A stretch of 64,000 nucleotides of DNA, from contig CBFFRP010000357.1 of NCBI GenBank assembly GCA_965644295.1, positions 186,001-250,000 of the forward strand, in the 5' to 3' direction. Position 1 is the stretch's first letter. Each line of letters opens with the position of its first letter. Both the position numbers and the translations under genes were made by a program. The notes below the pieces were generated by a model. The model was given only the letters and a program-made list of their open reading frames with translations, was not told the origin of the DNA and made no database searches. Source of the stretch: Paraphysomonas bandaiensis. Lineage: Eukaryota > Chrysophyceae. This document shows positions 1 through 11,688 of this stretch, piece after piece.

Positions 1-5
1 GACAT

Positions 6-1442
6 TTATTTCTTCTCTCTAAGATTATATTTCTCGATATACCAAGAGAACCTCTCGAGAACCATATCCTCGGAAAGGCCATAGTCCTGTAAACTGTACG
101 CATGTAACACTGCCTTCTTCTTGAGTCCAGCCGACTCCTCCTTAATCTTCTGTTCCTTGAGCTTCCTACGCTGCTCGGCATTCTTAGCAAGGTATGAGTC
201 GATGCGCTCATCGTACTCAGTTGAGAATGGAAGCTCCGCCTTCTCGAACACTTTGCGACAAATTTCCTTCGGGTTCTTGATGTTATCTGCATACCGAACG
301 TGCAATATGCGCATGGTGGCGGATGCCTTTTCGATGCTAGCCACAGCCTTGTCCAAAGAATACGCAGTGTAGTCCATGACAGCCTTACCAAGGGCATGCT
401 TATCAATGGTCCAACTGTTGATTACCATCTTAATAATGGTTTCGTAAAGCGAACAGGCTGACGCAATGCATTCGACAGGATCCCTGTGAGTCCATACAAC
501 AGTTGCATCGGGGAAGGAAGCATGAAGCTCTGACAAATAAGGAAGGTGAAAAGGACACTTAAGCATCCAAGTAAATTCTCCTTGTCTGTTCTCGTCTTGC
601 CAAGCCAGAACTTGCAAATACTTCTTGTACAGGTTGAAAGCATTGCCAGCACCAAGATCTCCAACTTCTTTCGCTACGAATGGAAGCAACGGGATAGTAG
701 TGATGTTAAAAGGAACCTCCATGCCGCAAGGTGTGCTGCACTCCTCGGGTTCATCATACCCAATACGATGAATAGATTGAATGGCATCACCAGCAACCAT
801 CAATATCTTGGCGAGTTCTCCCTTGTTCTTGTTGTAGCGCTTCTTTCGGTCCAATGTGCGCATTGCCAGCGATTCGTGATCACAGTTCGGAATAGGCTCC
901 ATTTGCTCCCAGCTATAATGCATGCGAACTTCAGGATGAAGGCCCAAGAGTTCATGAAGGAAAGTTGTCCCAGTGCGAGGAAAGCCAATGACAAAAACAG
1001 GTCTGCGGACATTAATTGAAGAAATATCAGGATGCTTTTTGAGGAAGTCAATTAACTTTAAACGAGTCTCCACACGTTTTGTTAAAGTTGATACAGAAAA
1101 ATATATTCCTGAAGGACTGAGTTGAACATTACTACGAGATAGCCCAAGTTTAAATAATGGATCATATCTCTTGACCATATCCAACTCATCTCCCCCCATA
1201 TCACTCAATCCAGTCGATTGTTTGGCATTTTTTACAATCTCATTCATAGAAATTTCCTTATTCTTCCATATCCCAATACGGAATATATGTGGAAGGTAAC
1301 AGATCGTGTCTAGTAAGCATGCTATAGTGGGTTTCACACCTGAGAGTTTCTTTCGCTTATAAGTGTCATATGCTATAGCAATTAATATGACATACACTAC
1401 TGTAATAAGAATAAGAAAATAAGGGGATGAATAGAATGCCAT
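6..1442 (-). CDS. Membrane-anchored sulfotransferase
   Basis: Single-exon 478-aa protein. It should transfer sulfate from PAPS to a carbohydrate or small acceptor, probably in the Golgi lumen. Residues about 7-25 are one hydrophobic segment followed by a basic KRKK stretch, a type II membrane anchor. The 5'-phosphosulfate-binding loop is visible as PVFVIGFPRTGTTFLHELLG near residue 150. The 3'-phosphate-binding motif is DATVVWTHRDPVECIASACS near residue 310. These two motifs, with the intervening W-E and late basic stretch, fit the Sulfotransfer_1/3 superfamily. The ATG is the first in frame and lies directly before the hydrophobic anchor; the TAA is 5 bases from the window edge. The acceptor cannot be read from the sequence. 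Family call is confident, substrate unknown. Confidence 0.88.
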   Translation of the reverse strand: MAFYSSPYFLILITVVYVILIAIAYDTYKRKKLSGVKPTIACLLDTICYLPHIFRIGIWKNKEISMNEIVKNAKQSTGLSDMGGDELDMVKRYDPLFKLGLSRSNVQLSPSGIYFSVSTLTKRVETRLKLIDFLKKHPDISSINVRRPVFVIGFPRTGTTFLHELLGLHPEVRMHYSWEQMEPIPNCDHESLAMRTLDRKKRYNKNKGELAKILMVAGDAIQSIHRIGYDEPEECSTPCGMEVPFNITTIPLLPFVAKEVGDLGAGNAFNLYKKYLQVLAWQDENRQGEFTWMLKCPFHLPYLSELHASFPDATVVWTHRDPVECIASACSLYETIIKMVINSWTIDKHALGKAVMDYTAYSLDKAVASIEKASATMRILHVRYADNIKNPKEICRKVFEKAELPFSTEYDERIDSYLAKNAEQRRKLKEQKIKEESAGLKKKAVLHAYSLQDYGLSEDMVLERFSWYIEKYNLREKK

Positions 1443-2129
1443 CGATGAATTGTATGGGATATCTCCTTATGATAATGGAGACTCTAACCAGACCTAATTA
1501 ATGAGAAGGAGATGGAGTTATATATGGAAACATACGCTTCCTTATGTCCACATTCCACTCGTAGTTAATGTATAGGATTTGACGTATGTTTCTATAGATA
1601 TTCAGTTCTAAAAAAAAAAGATGAAGTTGATGTCCATGGAATATTTATATCCAATTATATTGTAGAAGAGAAGTAGATAGAGTATATGATTGGTTGATAA
1701 TGAATGGTACAGGGAGAGTGACGATGTTGAACATCACCAGCAGCAGACTAATCAAGCGGTTTCAGTTTTTTTTTCAATGAAGTCTCCAGACATATACATA
1801 CATACTGTACATGTATGTATATATGTATATACACACACTGTAGCTGGAAGTTACGTATATAGATAGACCTCTACATGTATGTATGTGTGTACATATAGTA
1901 CTATATCTACAGCAGTATACATACAGACACTGTACATCATACACAGTCCTCGTAGTCTCGTAGTGGTTATTTCTGCCTGTGTATCTGACAGTGTTGGAAG
2001 GGTATGTATGTATATGTCTATATATACACACCCCTGTCACTATATAACAACACAGCACTAGATTCCGTGTATATCATAAACAAATAAAAAGATCATTTCA
2101 TTTATCAGTATCTTTCTTTCTCGTTCAAG
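1443..2129. other. Intergenic region between divergent genes, with degenerate TA/CA/TATG-rich tract
   Basis: Shared 5' flank of the sulfotransferase (minus) and the CFAP97-like gene (plus). Positions about 1790-2050 are a degraded mixture of TACA, TATG and TGTA steps, probably an old tetranucleotide array like the long pure ones elsewhere in the window. ORFs here are low-complexity and not coding. Confidence 0.55.
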
Positions 2130-2931
2130 ATGCATCACCCTCCTGAAGATATATGCTACTTAACTATGCAACGGGACCATTATATCCAACACCTCGAAAG
2201 AGTTCGAGATGTTCGTATAACCATCTCCACACGTTTCTATACATCTCAATCGTTTTCAATATAGGCGGCTCCATGTACAGATACTTCTAAGCCATACACT
2301 TTTGGTCTGAAACATCTTGATGAACGCGGTAAAAAGAAGCAGGTAACTGGCTTGAGTTATTGCGGCTCAACTCCTAACGAAATGCTAGTTGGAACGTGAC
2401 AGATTAAATCATATCATGAAGACAGATAAAATGTTGAATGACACGTTGACGAAGGTATATCGTTGTATTCTTCCCCATGAGTTGTCGCTAATAGAGACGT
2501 AGATCATGATGGAGGATCGAAGTCAGCCACTGCATATTGGATTGTCAAGTTTAAACGAAAAGTCCCGTGTTCGAGAAATCGAAAAACTCAACCGCAATAA
2601 TAGGTATATGTTTGAAAAGCTCAGTAAAACTGGTGCCGCTGTTACTAGTCGGGAAAAAATGAAAGCAGATTTCGAGAAGCATAAACAGCTGAGTCATAAC
2701 ATGAGCAAGAAACACTTCGGTGTACTACCGGTCAAACAGTCACCGATAAAGCGCAAGAAAGGCTCATCTGTTAAAGGTGGGAGCGTAACCTCCTCTTCAT
2801 CTCGAGTTGATACTGTAAAATCTGCTGCCTCGGAAAACGTAGATACGGATATAATCATGACCGCCGCCGCTTATTTAAAGACTGTGAAGCACTCTCCAAG
2901 TGTAACTTTTAAAGAGAGTAGCCCAAGTTGA
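2130..2931 (+). CDS. CFAP97 (hemingway/KIAA1430)-like flagellar protein, two exons
   Basis: Proposed two-exon gene. Exon 1 (2130-2210) starts MHHPPEDICYLTMQRDHYIQ and ends ..HLERVRD. Exon 2 runs from 2503 to the TGA ending at 2931; both junctions are phase 0. The HY..H..R(V/I) pattern of exon 1, followed in exon 2 by LHI.LSSLN.....REIEKLNRNNRYMFEKLSK, is the layout of CFAP97-domain proteins: a short basic segment, then a helix with an IE..N..L..K(L/I) core. Family members are linked to cilium/flagellum and sperm axonemes. The C-terminal half is basic, Ser-rich and unstructured. The donor GTTCGT is not a strong consensus, so exon 1 is less certain than exon 2. About 168 aa in total. Confidence 0.55.
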
Positions 2932-3477
2932 GTCAGTAGTATACATGTGGGTGTATATTACTGATATGTGTTATTCATTTACATTGAATATGTGGAGCCA
3001 TTGACCTTTTTTCTAGAGTTGCACGCTCTGTATAGTAGCTAGTAAATGGGTCCGTATAGCGTATAGTGGGTGATACACGCAATATGACGAGACATCGTCG
3101 TCTTGTGTAAGCACAGTGTTGATATATTGTGATGTGATATACCTGTAGTAACTCTGTGATTGTGCAACATGTATAGTATGTGACAAAGCCAGTCAGTAAT
3201 AATGTATTAAATTTGTATTTATGATGCTTCGTAGTATTACCGACTTTGTAGAAAACCACAACAGCCCAAACTAATCGCGAGTTTGAACTAAGACCAATTG
3301 TTGATGACGACATACATCTAATCTACGTTGGCCAAATACTGCATACATCATTACGGCATTATACACAATACACACACAGAATAAAGGTAAACATCAGCTC
3401 GATCTCCCTCCACGACGCTCGTACATTGTTGAAGAAACTCTTCACAACGCACACGATTGTCGAGCGTCATCTGGTTA
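2932..3477. other. Intergenic, no feature recognised
   Basis: AT-rich sequence after the CFAP97-like stop up to the target-site duplication of the LINE copy. The minus-strand ORF at 2975-3313 has no recognisable protein features and is probably chance. Confidence 0.4.
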
Positions 3478-4014
3478 GAACCCAGTTCTATATTAAATGT
3501 CTTTTTATTTAGCAATAGGCGTTAAAAACTCGTTCCGATATAGTGGCTAGTTGAATACTAGATCTACTAGTTAGACCTCTACCCATAACTAATCAGCACA
3601 AATTCTATTATCCTACTATTTAACGCTACAGAAGCTGCTTGTGCGTCGCCGCTAGCACCAAGGTGCAACCACTTCCGTTCTTGATGTTGTGTGTGAGTTC
3701 GCCCTGCTCGTGTGTCTGAGGACTCACTGGCGCGTGTTGTCCGGGGGTCTCCCCTTGGGATAAGGTTCCGCCTGGCTCTGAGGTGCCGGGTTCTGTATTA
3801 AGGTCCTGAGTGTACCGAGCACTAGATGTGTGTTGTGTGTACTGAGATGTTGATGGTGTGGTGGAATGTGGCGGTGTCACCATGCACCGTCTGGGCGTTT
3901 GGCATAGGAGGAGTTGCCGGAGACGTCGTCGCCGTTGTCTAGGGCCTGTTGGTTTTATACGGTCCGGTGCTATGGTCCTTTGTGTATGGTTGGTAGGAAC
4001 CCAGTTCTATATTA
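3478..4014 (-). mobile_element. 5'-truncated LINE (non-LTR retrotransposon) copy A with 18-bp target-site duplication
   Basis: Positions 3496-3996 match the 3' end of the LINE at 9296-11156 almost base for base, in the same minus orientation. The copy is bracketed by an exact 18-bp direct repeat, gaacccagttctatatta, at 3478-3495 and 3997-4014: a target-site duplication. Only about 500 bp of 3' end is present, as expected from aborted target-primed reverse transcription. An 85-aa ORF (3626-3883, minus) is the tail of the element's ORF, rich in Pro, Thr and Gln. Confidence 0.85.
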
Positions 4015-4358
4015 CATATTAACTGTCCTTTCTTATTAATTTAAGTAGGATATGTGAAAGTGAGCCGGATGACCTAGCCTAATATCATATAACTAGGATA
4101 TGCAAAGTTATTATTGACGGTCAATACAGTATCTACGTGCATCGTGGATTAATTTACGATATATTTATCAAGTGCCTACAATGATAAAACATTCCGTGGT
4201 ACATAGGGATATCACAACTGCATTGAATCTACATATTTTTTCAGATAGTAATAAATGCATCATCACGTACCAACATATAATTCAATAATATCTACGTACA
4301 CGGTAGTATTGAAAAATTTCTCTATGATAACACGGATAACTCAGGTCTATATATGCCA
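4015..4358. other. Intergenic, nothing recognised
   Basis: AT-rich 3' flank of the TMCO4-like gene; no ORF, RNA or repeat could be identified. Confidence 0.4.
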
Positions 4359-7300
4359 TTAAACACTACTCAAATCAGATGTACTCATATCAGCACTATC
4401 CCTGCTCTCCTCTTTGGCATTCTCTCCTGCAGATTGGTCAGCAGGTTTATCAGCAGATTTCCTAGCCGAGCTGTAGACGTTGGCTGGATCCGGAGGGCTC
4501 AACAAATCAACCATCTCAAGAACCTCTTTCATGCGCAAGGAGTAGTCTGTATGTTTGGCTACAATGGATGACATGTCAATGTTTTCCACACCATCTACAG
4601 CTATCTCCTGAACACCCGCGACCAAAACACGGACGTTCTCGTATCTGTATATTAATGCCAGACAATAATCTCGTTTCGAGTACCCATTAACCAGCCGTCC
4701 AGCTACCACTGACCTTGCCTCCCGCCAGCTAGTGGCATTGACGCCAATAGGGCCACCAAGAAGGACCACATCCTGCACAATGCTGTCTGCATATCTGTGC
4801 TCATCTTTCGATTGCTGCTCAGGTGGGACTGACTTCGAGTCAGCAGGAAGTTCATTTGTGTTTTTTCCCTTACTCGAATGGCCGTAGAGCAGGCCCCCTC
4901 CCATTTCCCCAATCTTATGACCCACATCGCCAATTGCGTGCCCAACGTTGACACCAAACTTTCCAATCTCATCAGTCACTATTTCCATCCGCCCTTTACC
5001 AACCCTACTGTTAGGATCAACAGTGCGAGCTTTGTACTTGGCCAGTTCCCTCAGACAGCTAAATATAACACGAGCACCTAGTGAGTGACCTACAAGAGTA
5101 ACGGCACGACTGCCTTGTGGTCTCTGCACTAGAGCTCGTGCCAACTCCACCCCTGCCATATCCGCCCGCTCGATGGCGATCGTCCAGGTCCTATCAATGA
5201 CGTCCGTGAGTTTTATGAGACTGTACGGCAGAGCCACAGCAGCAATTAGACCAGCCATCACGGTGGTGTTCAGTATAGCAGTGATAGCCTTTTCTTTTAA
5301 CGAACTTAGCAGAGTCATTAGACTGTTTCCTAACTCAACTTGCATGTCGATTTCCCACCTAAGAAGGTTCAGTTCATACACCCTCGATAGATCCGTCGAG
5401 TTCCAGTGCCAGAAATTCCCTTCAAGTGACCGCTGTGTCTCATTTCTGACACTCTCTACGTGTCCCTCCTCTACCAGTCCTTCGCTCACAGCAACACTCT
5501 CAATAGCCTCAGCATGACCTTCCACCTGTTCAGCTTGCTTTTCATCAGCGAATTCACCTCGATCGGCATCTTCACACCCAGTGGTCAAGTCAGATGTGGC
5601 TAAATTAGTCGGACGCGATGGCAGCGGAGTTGAGGCGGACTGTGTAGATGCTGATGTGGGTTTCTTATTGTCACGCTTGGCCGTAGCATCTTGGCTTGAT
5701 TGCCCAGGAGTAACAGTATGAAGCATACTCCCAAATCCACGGGTCAAAGACTGTCGTATGTCGGAAATGGTATTCCCCATCCCTCCTCGTTGACCACTTT
5801 CAGCTTTATCTGTTGCTTTTGAACCCTGTTCATGGGACCGAGATGACACACTTTCCGATTGTTTTTCTTTGGATGCTGCCTCTGATTGTTTCTTCGCTTT
5901 GCCGTGTGCAATAGCATCACGGAAAAGCAAATTCTCTACACACTCGAAAAGTCTCTTGGCCTCATCTTCGTCTATCACAGGGTCTAAATCCTTCTCAGGA
6001 GGGGTAAGAGTACTAACTAATCGGGGATCGACACCATAGAATTCAGTCATCTGTCAACACGAAAATAAACTTAAACGCGACCAATATCCATAGATCATTC
6101 CTACCTGGTCCAGGAGCTCATCTTCATTGTTCTTCCACTTCTTGGCTTCTTCCTTGGCTTTGCCGACTCTATCATGTGTACAATTAAAACTGAAGCCTGC
6201 AAAACCTAAGAAACATACCTATCCTTGCAATGTATCTGGTAAAACCGTACCAAGCGCTCCTGTCCAAGCAACAGCAGTTAGGAAAACAATACGAGAGTGA
6301 TTATATCTGATGTGACCTCCAGTGACATAGTATCTGGCACTATACCGAAGGTTCGCTTGTAATCTTCTTTGTGCAATACCCATCCAGATACCATAACCAT
6401 CACTGCAGCTTTACCCTATAAATACTGATGAGATACCAAGTCAGATACTCAGCGTGGGGGAAGATAACTACCTGCTTTCCATGACTCTCAAATTCAAAAT
6501 CTGTAATGCCCTTGGTTCGACGCGACTACGTAAAAACAAAGATTATACTTCGTCAACAGAACACCTTGTGTAGATGAAACATAACATAGAAACATATACC
6601 ACATTATATCAGTGTGTCCATTACCATTTTGTAAGTAGCAAGTCCACCTCCGACAGTGCCAAATATGGATGCCATGACTGCAGTAGTGGAAAGAGCAGCA
6701 GCAGCTACAGCAGTGGAGCCCCCTAGAAGAAGAAATGCTGCAGCCACAGCAGGAGCAGCCATGCCACCAGTCACAGCAATTATACCTCCAGCAGCTAGGC
6801 CGGTGGCACCAATTTTAGCATACCTCACATATGAGTTTGGCTTATTCTCCGCTTCCGAGCGCTGAATTGCATCTCCAATGGAATGCAGTGACTCTACCAT
6901 GTGCACTTCAATATGACAGTACTCCATTCGGCTTACATTTAACATATTTCTAACCCGACGCAACAATACACGACCTTTTGAATCATAACAAGAGTTTAAT
7001 AGAAGTGTGATAGCAATCTTGGCCACTGTATCCACACAATTGATACCAGATGATTGAATAATATCCAAAAAAGGAGATACTGCCTTATAAGTATGTGCCA
7101 TATCCTCCTCATAACTCCTCCGTACAAGTGACTTATAAGCCTGTACATAACTATCAGGCACTTCCATCTCTTGAGCTAATACACGCATAACTCTTTTATT
7201 CCATGATATCCATACAGTTTGTTTCGTGTCAATTGATTCATTCTCTATAGAGTTATAGTCATATTCCTCTACAGGTAAACACATCACGCATATCACAAAT

Positions 7301-7377
7301 ACAGCAACACGTTCATCTGTTTTCATTTGATGAAATAAACGTTCAGTTGATGGGGATACATTTGTTTGATTACTCAT
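4359..7377 (-). CDS. TMCO4/DUF726-family membrane alpha/beta hydrolase, six exons
   Basis: Six exons keep one frame exactly: 7377-6625, 6525-6472, 6415-6293, 6259-6219, 6168-6105, 6050-4359 (908 aa). The 33-nt third intron is very short. TMCO4/DUF726 hallmarks are in order: a helical N-terminal domain; a Gly/Ala-rich double membrane hairpin (GLAAGGIIAVTGGMAAPAVA, about residues 195-245) ending YKM; then SRRTKGITDFEFE across the exon 1/2 junction; VMVSGWV in exon 3; and the lipase elbow GHSLGAR with its nucleophile Ser about 100 nt into the last third. A second hydrophobic segment (AITAILNTTVMAGLIAAVAL) precedes the elbow. Unusual is a charged, low-complexity insert of about 180 residues (Ser, Glu, Asp, Lys) between the FYGVDPRL region and the catalytic domain. 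Family members are ER/Golgi membrane hydrolases of poorly known substrate. Confidence 0.88.
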
Positions 7378-8159
7378 GTTTGGTTATTAGGAGAGGAGGG
7401 TGTATTGAGGTATATGTATGTGTGTAAGTGTGTTACTATGAGACTATGGGAGGAATTTAAAGTATGAAAACATACGTATAAACATCTCTGCAGAGCATAC
7501 ATACATATACATACATAACATACATACATACATACATATACATACAGGCAAACTTACGTATATACAGAACACTGATATTGTAATGATTGTATCAAATGAA
7601 AACACTTGAAATAAAATTAAAGATATTTTATTGGTTTACCAGGAGGTGAAGAAAGAACATCTTCAGAAAAAAACAAAAACAGATTTTTGGGACATACATA
7701 TACACTACATGTCCGGATATCCGGATATCTAGATATCTGTCATTAGAATATGTCGAAAACGCAAAAAAACTACCCATTTTCGTGTATTTGTATATAAAAA
7801 AGTATATATTACCACAAAAAATTAGAGTTTTCTTTGTCCTCATCGACACACTGCCTCTGCAGTACTATGGATGGATCTATAGAGAGTGCTGTGAGCCGTG
7901 TATATTAGACCATATGCCCTATTGAGCTGATGCATATTGTATATGTTGCTCTGTATGGGCGTATATGCATCTGCTTGTTTCTATAGTTGTGTTGCCTATA
8001 CATGGAAAGGAGAGGGCAACCAATGACTGGGTAGGTATAGCTGTATACGTATATACATATGGTGATTAGAGGGTGAAGGAACCACACTGTTAAGGACAGT
8101 AGAGGCATACAGTAAACTGCTATGGGGTTGGGTCACTGCGAAGAATTGTCGCTAAATAT
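7378..8159. other. 5' flank of the TMCO4-like gene with a short (TACA)n tract
   Basis: About 7498-7550 is a short imperfect CATA/TACA tract about 120 bp upstream of the ATG. The rest is AT-rich. The minus ORFs 7628-7849 and 7905-8108 have no family features and look like chance. Confidence 0.4.
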
Positions 8160-9295
8160 CAGGGCTAGGGAGCAATATATTGATTGGTGGAGTGTTTCTG
8201 TTGTTTGATTCTCAACTGCAGGATGCAAAATATACGCCCATGTACATAAAGAATCACATGATATCATATAATGACTGGGTATTTACGGGCTGTCAGTATC
8301 ACTAGTCTGATGAATGCATTCGTTATTCAATCGTCCAATAAAACGAAGAAGATTTATGAGGGCAGAGTGGATTGTGGAACAAAACCTTCCATTCACTTTA
8401 TCTTAGTCATAAATCTTTCTCGCTTTATCGGACGGTTGAAAAACGAAAGTATCCATCCGACCAGTGTGCATTTTATCGTCGTTATCTTGCTGTCAATGAA
8501 TTTATCGGTAGTAAAGAAAAGAAAAATAGTCAAGAAGATGTGACACAACCTGGTCAAGGAAGTAGACCTCTCATTCGGCAGGTAGACCTTCTCATGGGGA
8601 AGTTAAATCAGATTAAGAATGCCTCCTTGCTACGTGGCCAGTCCACTCTGCTACAGAAAGAATTAATGTCACACGATGGTCCTCTATCTTTCAAGTTCTT
8701 CCAGGGCTTATAAAAGATGCTGTATTAAGAACCCAAGGCTTACCGTATGTAGGGACTGATATGAAATACCCTGCTGCTCGACAGAATACCGAAATCAATA
8801 CCCTCGTAAACAACTTGAAATTTATTGAAAGTGTTTCCAAGGTACTTCAAACAGGAGGTTCTAGTCAAGTGAATCTCTATGATTGCCTTTTTGATGGCTT
8901 ATTGATTGACTTGGGGTACGAATCCCCTATCTCCTTCACAGAAAAGGTGCTCCATTGATAATGGAATTTGAGAACGGAAGGAGACGAAGAATGTACTTTG
9001 ACAAGACGTGAGAAAGATTCTCTTAGAATATATCTCATTTCTTACTGTGATGGAAATAATACAGAGAATAATGAAACTGATGTTGGCTATGCGGAAAAAT
9101 TTTTCAGCCAGTTCAAAACTATAAAAAACGAAGATTTGAAATATCTAAGTAGAGGTGCACGAGTCATGTTGTATGTACTTCAACTACATGTGAACGCCTG
9201 TTTATCTCAGTGTGCCGCAAAAGTATGCATCCTACTACACTCAATATGATGCTATTTCTGAAAGCTAATCGACGGACGCATGCATTTTTCAATTA

Positions 9296-11156
9296 TATAT
9301 ATTGAATGTCTTTTTATTTAGCAATAGGCGTTAAAAACCCGTTCCGATATAGCGGCTAGTTGAATACTAGTCTACTAGTTAGACCTCTACCCATAACTAA
9401 TCAGCGCAAATTCTATTATCCTACTATTTAACGCTACAGAAGCTGCTTGTGCGTCGCCGCAAGCACCAAGGTGCAACCACTTCCGTTCTTGATGTTGTGT
9501 GTGAATTCGCCCTGCTCGTGTGTCTGAGGACTCACTGGCGCGTGTTGTCCGGGGGTCTCCCCTTGGGATACGGTTCCGCCTGACTCTGAGGTACCGGGTT
9601 CTGTATTAAGGTCCTGAGTGTACCGAGCACTAGATGTGTGGACTGAGAGGTTGATGGTGTGGTGGAATGTGGCGGTGTCGCCATGCACCGTTTGGGCGTT
9701 GGGCATAGGTGGAGTTGCCGGAGACGTCGTCGCCGTTGTCTAGGGCCTGTTGGTTTCATACGGTCCGTTGCTATGGTCCTCTGTGTATGGTTGGTAGGGT
9801 TCAGAGGTACGGTGGGCGGTGTTCCAGTCTCGGTTCGTCTGTGGATTCCTAGTAATCTTAGCACCCTTGGGCGTTTCCGTTTCTGTCTGTGGTTTGGACT
9901 CGGCCGCGGTAGTAGCCTTGGGGGGCCTTTCCGTAGGGTCACGTATCTTCTTCCGCGATCTTGGATCATGAGCTTTGCTGCAGCGAACAGCGGTAGCAGT
10001 AATTTGATGATCGCTGATTCGATGCTGCGCAGTCCTTGGGATGACAGTGATTCATGGATGTGATCTCCAAAAACCATTTCAAGCTGTGTCATTGTGATGG
10101 TACCCGTCCAGAATCTCTCCACCTGTGGCACGGAAGGGTTCCAGGCCCTGCTGGAGATTCGCTGGAGTACAGTGGTGGTCCATTGGGGTAATTCCGGATT
10201 CCTCATTTCTTCTAGGAGCGCGTTTTTGTGGCTGTGAAATGCAGACTCCCTTATCTGCGTTATGGTGTCGTTTGTGCAGTCTAGACACATATGCTTGAGT
10301 GAGTCTAGTCTAAATCCGCAGTCAGAGCATACGGCTTTAGCCATGTCGAGTCCGTGTTTGGTTTTCGCCCGGTTTCTTCCTATGCTGAATGATTTGTCCC
10401 ATGTCAGTGCTGCATTTAGTACTCTTTGGCGCAGGTGGGAGCTCACTTTGTCCTTTGATGGTCCACCATCTGCTTGCGCCAGTTTGCGCGGAAGTAGTGC
10501 TCCGCTGTCTTTCCAGTATCCAGGAGCCCGGTCGGGATTGTGACCGTAGCGTTGGTCTCGGAGAGCTGTATATGCCTCCAGCGTCCGTTGATTACGGAGG
10601 GATTGGAAATCCGTGAGCAGGGGGCTAGTGCGATACGGCCGTCGTTCCCCAGTTAGGCGCCAGTGCCATAAACCCTCGGTGAGTATTCTCTCGATGGCTT
10701 GGTCCACTTCCATGTTACAGACAGTGTAATTTTGTCGTCCGAGTAGTCGATCTACCTCAAGCCAGTCCCCTCCTGCTACTGCGTCGGCAATGTAAATTCC
10801 TTTGTCTTCATATGTCCATTCAGACTCATCAGAGGTGCGTCGTTCGGGGTGTGATCGGACCCAGGCTACTGTCCTTTTGCAATCGTTATTTGCTGCAATG
10901 CTTTCGAGCAGTACACCTTTGGCACGATGCCCCAGTGCCCGACGTCTGGCGGAGAGTGCTTCGTGTGTGCGTATGCAGACGGCCTTACAGTCCGTATTTA
11001 TCGGTATGTGTGATGGGAGTCGCGCAGACAGTATAAGCGCCATTGCTGCTCCCATGAGCTCGTATGCATACGGGCCAAGTCCAGGCACGTCGCTGAAGGG
11101 TGTCTCTAATCGCAGTATTTTTGTTGTACCGTTCTTCCATTCATCCTCCGGGGGGA
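9296..11156 (-). mobile_element. 5'-truncated LINE (RNase H-bearing non-LTR retrotransposon) copy B inside the hAT
   Basis: Flanked by an exact 14-bp duplication, gcatttttcaatta, at 9282-9295 and 11157-11170. Without the insert the two halves of the hAT reading frame meet. The 3' end carries a short TA-rich tail (9296-9303). The copy covers the C-terminal half of ORF2: RNase H, then a Cys/His motif, then a Pro/Arg-rich tail. Reverse transcriptase and endonuclease are lost by 5' truncation. The 3' 500 bp are shared with copy A at 3496-3996. Confidence 0.88.
9532..11156 (-). pseudogene. LINE ORF2 C-terminal fragment: RNase H plus CCHC-like motif
   Basis: Uninterrupted 540-codon frame. RNase H type acidic residues are in place: E in YELMGAAMAL, D in INTDCKAV, and D in GIYIADAVAG after WVRSHPERR. 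Downstream, CSDCGFRLDSLKHMCLDC is the Cx2C..H..C motif seen at the end of many I/R1/Tad-like ORF2 proteins. The apparent start ATG (11158-11160) belongs to the target-site duplication, not the element, so this is a truncated remnant. After about residue 390 the sequence becomes very Pro/Arg/Thr-rich, perhaps translated 3' UTR or a frameshifted tail. Confidence 0.8.
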
Positions 11157-11244
11157 GCATTTTTCAATTAATTTTGTATGAATGTGGAGATGATGACGTC
11201 ACCGATGATGGCCCCGATAATGAGTATGAGGAAAGTTGTGACTG

Positions 11245-11688
11245 ACTAAGCAGTAGAAAGTCTTCTCTTGGCAGCAGTGGAAACTGGTAGGCAACATGTC
11301 CAAAATGAAGCACTTCGTTTTGAGTATTTGAAATTTGCAACAATCTGAAGAGAGTCAAAGAAGTATTATTTTTCAATTTTTATTTGTCTATATTTCTTAG
11401 ATCATGAGTTGGTATATAGTTTTCCAGGTATTGGATTGCAATGGTCATATCACAATCCCTCTGACTATTATCTATGGGTTACACTTTATTACTTCTTGTT
11501 TCATGAACTTGTACAATATCTCTTATAAAACAAACATGTTAGGTTATTAATCTGAGTATATCCCAACCATCAAAAATGAAGAGTTGTCATTTAACATATG
11601 CACCACAGGCAATACACATTTTCTGCTATGTGATAAAATTCTTTCTATTTGTCAAAATAGCCTCAATAAAAGATCGAGGTCACTGCTC
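11245..11688. other. Intergenic, nothing recognised
   Basis: AT-rich sequence between the hAT remnant and the 3' end of the apyrase gene. I searched for the missing right terminus of the hAT (a CCCTG-type end) and did not see it. Confidence 0.4.

Larger units (their letters stand above)
8160..11244 (+). mobile_element. Degenerate hAT transposon copy 1, interrupted by a LINE
   Basis: Starts with CAGGGCTAGGGAGCAATATA at 8160, close to the terminal repeat of the intact hAT at 18643. Internal protein blocks match that element with stops and frameshifts: YLRAVSITSLMNAFVIQSSN (8280s), RQNTEI..LV..L..(F/I)ESVSK.LQTGGS (8775-8880), the TR.EKD..RIYLIS block (9000s), and the hATC tail broken at 9295. 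It resumes after the LINE at 11157 as DDVTDDGPDNEYEE. The BED-finger exon is missing, but it keeps a segment the intact copy lacks (8372-8713, RTVEKRKYPSDQ). I could not find its right terminus. Confidence 0.75.
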
